The position numbers were made by a program, and so were the translations under genes. A stretch of 64,000 nt of DNA from Nephrocerus scutellatus (lineage: Eukaryota > Arthropoda > Insecta > Diptera > Pipunculidae): assembly GCA_947095585.1 (NCBI GenBank), contig OX352761.1, positions 27,247,777 through 27,311,776 of the forward strand, in the 5' to 3' direction. Shown piece by piece: positions 56,830 through 64,000 of this stretch (its first letter is position 1; each line of letters starts with the position of its first letter). The notes beneath the pieces are model-generated. The model saw only the letters and a program-made list of their open reading frames with translations, did no database searches and was not told the DNA's origin.

Positions 56830-58549
56830 CATAATCGGCCCCCTGTAGTATTCTGATTGTCATATAATCAGTAGCTTCAGCTTAGCTCTGCTCATAGCTC
56901 ATAGGTAAATTTTTATTCGTTCAGAAATTTTCAGAAAAAATGTTTTTGTTTTTGATTGTGAAAAAAACCAATAAACCAAAAAACCAACCAATGCTATATA
57001 TTTATTTAGCATTAAAACAGCTTAAAATGCTAAACCGTCAGACAATAACTGATTAAAAATAAACAAAGTGATTATAAACACTTCAAAATTGAATTTTCTT
57101 ACTTAACTATTTTTACTTATAAATATCACATTATAAAATCAGCGTTATTATTTATCATCACAATTTATTTGTTAATCCGTCATTAAGTCTGACGACTTAA
57201 CATACGCGAAACCAATACCACTAGTAAGCTATTAAAGTAACAAGATTTTTATGGAGAATGCTTGCAAATAAAACGCCAAAACGAAACAATACCCGTCGAT
57301 TGCCGACAGGTAGCACAGTATCTGTTACATAACTATTTAATTAAATTTAAAAATCAAACAATAATAGGAACAGTTTGCAAATAGAAAGGCAAACAAAATC
57401 CACGAGAAAAATCTACCCATACCCACACAACGAAAGAGAATAATTACTGCGTTTCAATGAACATGAAGGAGTAGGATTGGGTTGAAAATTAATTTCGTTA
57501 AATCGAAAATGGCGTCACGCGTTTCCATGTAATCAGAATGAAACAGAGTTGAAATTTTGACAGAATAATACAAAATCCGATGTCTACTTACAAAATAATA
57601 AAATTCGCTAGTTTGAATTTCAACTCTGCTCAACCCAGGTATTTTCGTTGAGTTAAAACTGAGTAAACGTAAACTCAACTCAACCCTGTTTCTATAAGCG
57701 CTAACCCAGGATTAACCCTCCATGGAAACGAGATAATTGATATGCATAAGACGTTGACATGACGTTTTTTTTTCATTAAAAATCTGGCGCAGGTTGATTT
57801 TTTGGCTGTGAAGTGGCTAGATCGAAATTCCCCTCTAACAGATCTGTATATTTTGGGAGATTTAACCCTCTTTTCACTAAATACAACAACAACAAAAGTG
57901 GTAATACTGAATTTTTTTATTAAATTATTTTTATTTATAAATATCACATTATAAAATCGGCATAATTGCTTAACAATTATTTGTTAATCAGTCATAAGCT
58001 GTTTTAATGCAAAATACATAGCCAGAGACAATCGTACCAATTCCAACTGGAAACTGGAATGTACATTTCTAATAAGAATTTACAAATTCGTTAGTACGTT
58101 TCAGCCAAAGCCAATCGTACCAATTCCAATTGGAATATGTACATTTCTTATAAGAAGCTTTCAGAATTTTTTTTTATGATTGTGGTTTGAAAAGTAGACT
58201 ATAGATCTTAGAGGTTTTTTTCAATTATTATTTATCTTTGTACCACACACCTAATGTGACTAATAATTAATAAACATGTTCATTCTCATTGTAACAAAAT
58301 GTACCGTACCAACAGTACAAATTTATATGAACAATGAAGCCATAATCATTTTCGATGACACCATAACACCATTAGATACCTAACTAACGTAGGCTTTATG
58401 AGATTTTCCAATTTTATTGTAAAAACTTATTATGCTTTGTATGTAGGTAGGTACATTATATTGAAGTTTTTTGTTAATAACAATTAGTATATAAATATAC
58501 TAATTAAATTGTGTTCCCGAGTTACATATCGTTTGTTTAATCATTTTGT
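56830..58549. other. Non-coding spacer between satellite and H2B, unit 6
   Basis: 1720 bp, nearly the same as unit 5 (one private change, AAAAAACCAACC). No gene seen. Confidence 0.6.
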
Positions 58550-58565
58550 GGCCCTGAAAAGGGCC
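58550..58565 (-). terminator. Histone 3' stem-loop of H2B, unit 6
   Basis: Minus-strand GGCCCTTTTCAGGGCC, unchanged. Confidence 0.97.
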
Positions 58566-58618
58566 TTTTTATTTGGTGGGGTGTCTTAAAAAAGCCAAAG
58601 ATAAGATGACGCCGATAT

Positions 58619-58990
58619 TTACTTAGAGCTGGTATATTTAGTAACAGCTTTTGTTCCTTCACTGACCGCATGCTTGGCCAACTCTCCGGGAAGTAAAAGA
58701 CGAACAGCAGTCTGAATTTCCCGACTTGTGATTGTCGAACGTTTATTGTAGTGTGCCAAGCGGGACGCTTCGGCAGCGATACGTTCAAAAATATCATTGA
58801 CAAAACTGTTCATGATACTCATGGCTTTTGATGAGATACCAGTATCCGGATGGACTTGCTTCAACACTTTGTAAATGTAAATTGCGTAGCTTTCCTTCCT
58901 CTTGCGCTTGTTCTTTTTACCAGGTTTAGTAATATTTTTCTGGGCCTTTCCAGCTTTCTTTTCTGCTTTTCCACTTGTCTTTGGCGGCAT
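58619..58990 (-). CDS. H2B: Histone H2B, unit 6
   Basis: 123 residues, identical to the other copies, TATA 59041-59047 (minus). Appears functional although its unit neighbour H3 is not. Confidence 0.99.
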   Translation of the reverse strand: MPPKTSGKAEKKAGKAQKNITKPGKKNKRKRKESYAIYIYKVLKQVHPDTGISSKAMSIMNSFVNDIFERIAAEASRLAHYNKRSTITSREIQTAVRLLLPGELAKHAVSEGTKAVTKYTSSK

Positions 58991-59700
<710 letters not shown>

Positions 59701-59750
59701 ATTTCTGTGCGCAAAAGAGTTAAAAGCAAAGTAGTACTAAAGAAAAAAAC

Positions 59751-59766
59751 CGTCCTTTTCAGGACG
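59751..59766 (+). terminator. Histone 3' stem-loop of H2A, unit 6
   Basis: CGTCCTTTTCAGGACG, unchanged. Confidence 0.96.
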
Positions 59767-60336
59767 ACAAATCTTCTTATGAGAAGGGATAACTTTTATT
59801 AATATCAAAAATAATAGAAATGAGGTTAATAATTTAAAGAAAATATTATTACAATTCAACGAAGAACTAATTTACTTTTCACAATATCAGTGTATTGAGT
59901 TTGGTGTGATAGATTATAATAGTTTTGTTGACAGCAAATTACCATTTTACAACGAACACTATTTCACTTATTTTTGAAATAAACGTGTCTAAATTGCATA
60001 GCTTAGCAACGTAATTTCTTGTTTTTAATTAATAACAAAGGAATACTTATATTTTGGTTGGGTGACGACACAATGAAAGAGGAGAGATCAGCAATATGGC
60101 GGGCGTTGAGTACTTTTCTTATAAACACACCAAGTGTATTATTAGTAATGTTTTTCATACAAAATAGCCTTAGACAGAGAACACGTCCGCCTTTCATTCC
60201 GAATTTTTTAAATTATTCTTAAGTATTGCAAAAAGCCAAAGTAAAAATTTCAATTATAATAAATAATAGTTCTATACGGACATATTTTAAAAACAATTAA
60301 AACATTAAAAGTATCTTCTTTTTGAATTTATTTTGT
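59767..60336. other. Convergent H2A/H4 spacer, unit 6
   Basis: 570 bp with the same indels as unit 5 and one further A-to-T change (GAGAGATCAG). No gene seen. Confidence 0.7.
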
Positions 60337-60352
60337 GGTCCTGAAAAGGACC
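60337..60352 (-). terminator. Histone 3' stem-loop of H4, unit 6
   Basis: Minus-strand GGTCCTTTTCAGGACC, unchanged. Confidence 0.97.
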
Positions 60353-60398
60353 GATTGATATTTTACTGATATAGAACGCAAATACGATTGAATAGAAT

Positions 60399-62252
<1,854 letters not shown>

Positions 62253-62260
62253 CAACAAGC
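62253..62260. repeat. 8-bp target-site duplication, right, hAT-like element
   Basis: CAACAAGC, second copy of 60763-60770. Confidence 0.88.
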
Positions 62261-62531
62261 AACAACCACTAAATGATGAATTTTGGTACAAATGTGCCTC
62301 TATTTATATAATTGGGCATCGTCATCGGCATAGGCAAATAATAAGAAAATTGAATAAGAATGGGAAAAAGGCACTTCCATCTCTTTCATACATCCGAGTT
62401 AAATTCTAACAGCGTTCATACAAAAAGATATAAATATTTGCGACAGGCTGGCGTCGGACTCAAACAATAGTGATCAGTGTTGTGCGTCGGTTCTCCATTC
62501 TCATATCTTAAATTTAGAACTTAAAAGTAAA
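62253..62531. promoter_or_regulatory. H4/H3 promoter region beyond the transposon, unit 6
   Basis: Holds the orphaned H4 TATA (62301-62310, minus), now pointing into the transposon, and the H3 TATAAATA (62429-62436), which still faces the broken H3. Confidence 0.75.
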
Positions 62532-62829
62532 ATGGCTCGTACAAAGCAGACTGCTCGTAAGTCCACCGGTGGTAAAGCACCACGCAAACAATTGGCTAAT
62601 GTTAATCCGCAAATTGCCTTTCCAACGTCTCGTTCGTGAAATCGCTCAAGATTTCAAAACTGATTTGCGTTTCCAAAGTTCAGCTGTTATGGCACTTCAG
62701 GAGGCCAGCGAAGCTTACTTGGTAGGACTCTTCGAAGATACTAACTTATGCGCCATCCATGCCAAACGTGTTACCATTATGCCAAAAGATATTCAATTGG
62801 CGCGTCGTATTCGTGGAGAGCGTGCTTAA
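62532..62829 (+). pseudogene. H3: Histone H3 pseudogene, unit 6 (113-bp net deletion, frameshift)
   Basis: 298 bp against 411 in intact copies. The first 22 codons, through the N-terminal tail to Leu-Ala, are normal. Bases 68-181 of the frame are missing with a single A at the joint, giving a net loss of 113 and a frameshift. Translation would end at a TGA after about 35 codons, so the histone fold is lost. The rest of the 3' half is present out of frame, with the stem-loop intact (62903-62918). An ATG at 62569 opens a frame covering the C-terminal 3/4, but there is no reason to think it is used. Confidence 0.96.
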
Positions 62830-62902
62830 AGTGGCAATTATGTTGCTGGTTAATACATTACATCTGCATAATTGACTGGTGATAAAAAAATTAAATAAAA
62901 TC

Positions 62903-62918
62903 GGTCCTTTTCAGGACC
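62903..62918 (+). terminator. Histone 3' stem-loop of the H3 pseudogene, unit 6
   Basis: GGTCCTTTTCAGGACC, intact, so any transcript would still be processed as a histone mRNA. Confidence 0.96.
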
Positions 62919-63107
62919 ACAAAATATAATTTATAAAGGGAAGATCTCATCTTAGTTTTAAATAAACATATTATTTACTACCTATTTTATCAGATTACTC
63001 GCTATTCATAATTGAGGTGTCACAAAATCTGTATATGTATGAACTTATCGGTTTTTTTGAAAGGGAAACACTACAGAACCCATTTTTCCTACTGGGGGTT
63101 GATTATG

Positions 63108-63745
<638 letters not shown>

Positions 63746-63818
63746 AGTGGCAATTATGTTGCTGGTTAATACATTACATCTGCATAATTGACTGGTGATA
63801 AAAAAATTAAATAAAATC

Positions 63819-63834
63819 GGTCCTTTTCAGGACC
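63819..63834 (+). terminator. Histone 3' stem-loop of the unit 7 H3 fragment
   Basis: GGTCCTTTTCAGGACC, 74 nt after the stop. The normal H3 downstream flank follows to the window end. Confidence 0.96.
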
Positions 63835-64000
63835 ACAAAATATAATTTATAAAGGGAAGATCTCATCTTAGTTTTAAATAAACATATTATTTACTACCTA
63901 TTTTATCAGATTACTCGCTATTCATAATTGAGGTGTCACAAAATCTGTATATGTATGAACTTATCGGTTTTTTTGAAAGGGAAACACTACAGAACCCATT

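Noticed and set aside
62569..62829. 86-residue C-terminal H3 frame as an N-terminally truncated H3 protein
   Set aside because: The start is an out-of-frame ATG created by reading the tail codons in another frame, and the N-terminal residues are not H3. It is a by-product of the deletion.

Overview
This window is a slice of a tandemly repeated replication-dependent histone locus from an arthropod, most likely an insect. The evidence is an insect-type H2B tail, H4 starting Met-Thr-Gly-Arg, intronless genes with 16-nt histone stem-loops in place of poly(A) signals, AT-rich spacers, and Jockey-like and hAT-like transposons. The order or species cannot be fixed from sequence alone.

Layout: six histone quartets all run left to right as H2B(-), H2A(+), H4(-), H3(+). 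H2B/H2A and H4/H3 are divergent pairs with shared promoter regions; H2A and H4 converge. No H1 gene was found in any unit. A seventh unit is represented only by an H3 3' fragment at the right edge. Between quartets lie arrays of a 528-bp satellite (A 1-2821, B 7697-10945, C 15821-19068, D 23964-33235, E 43076-46637, F 55054-56829, G 63108-63634). The repeating unit is therefore quartet plus satellite array, 8124 bp in the simplest case.

Units 1-3 are uninterrupted. Unit 4 carries a 4956-bp full-length Jockey-like non-LTR retrotransposon (minus strand) between H2B and H2A; its ORF1 is open but its ORF2 is broken by two nonsense changes and two 1-bp deletions. Unit 5 carries a 5'-truncated copy of the same family (plus strand) whose 975-residue endonuclease/reverse transcriptase ORF is intact and sits directly downstream of the H2A TATA box. 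Unit 5 also has an H3 with Tyr54 changed to Ser. Unit 6 has a 1482-bp hAT-like non-autonomous element, with another inverted-repeat element nested in it, in the 5' leader of H4, and an H3 pseudogene with a 113-bp net deletion.

The most unusual observation concerns the joints between histone DNA and satellite. Each quartet begins with CATAATC..CCCCC.GTAG and ends with its inverted counterpart. The flanking satellite is interrupted at one fixed monomer position with a duplicated TA. Either the whole histone quartet behaves structurally like a TIR-bounded, TA-inserting cassette inside a satellite, or the satellite invaded a TA at the centre of a 16-bp palindrome in the histone spacer. Satellite monomers each carry a perfect TGACGTCA palindrome and three hairpin motifs, show a 2640-bp higher-order repeat in array D, and a 420-bp deletion variant that has amplified locally.
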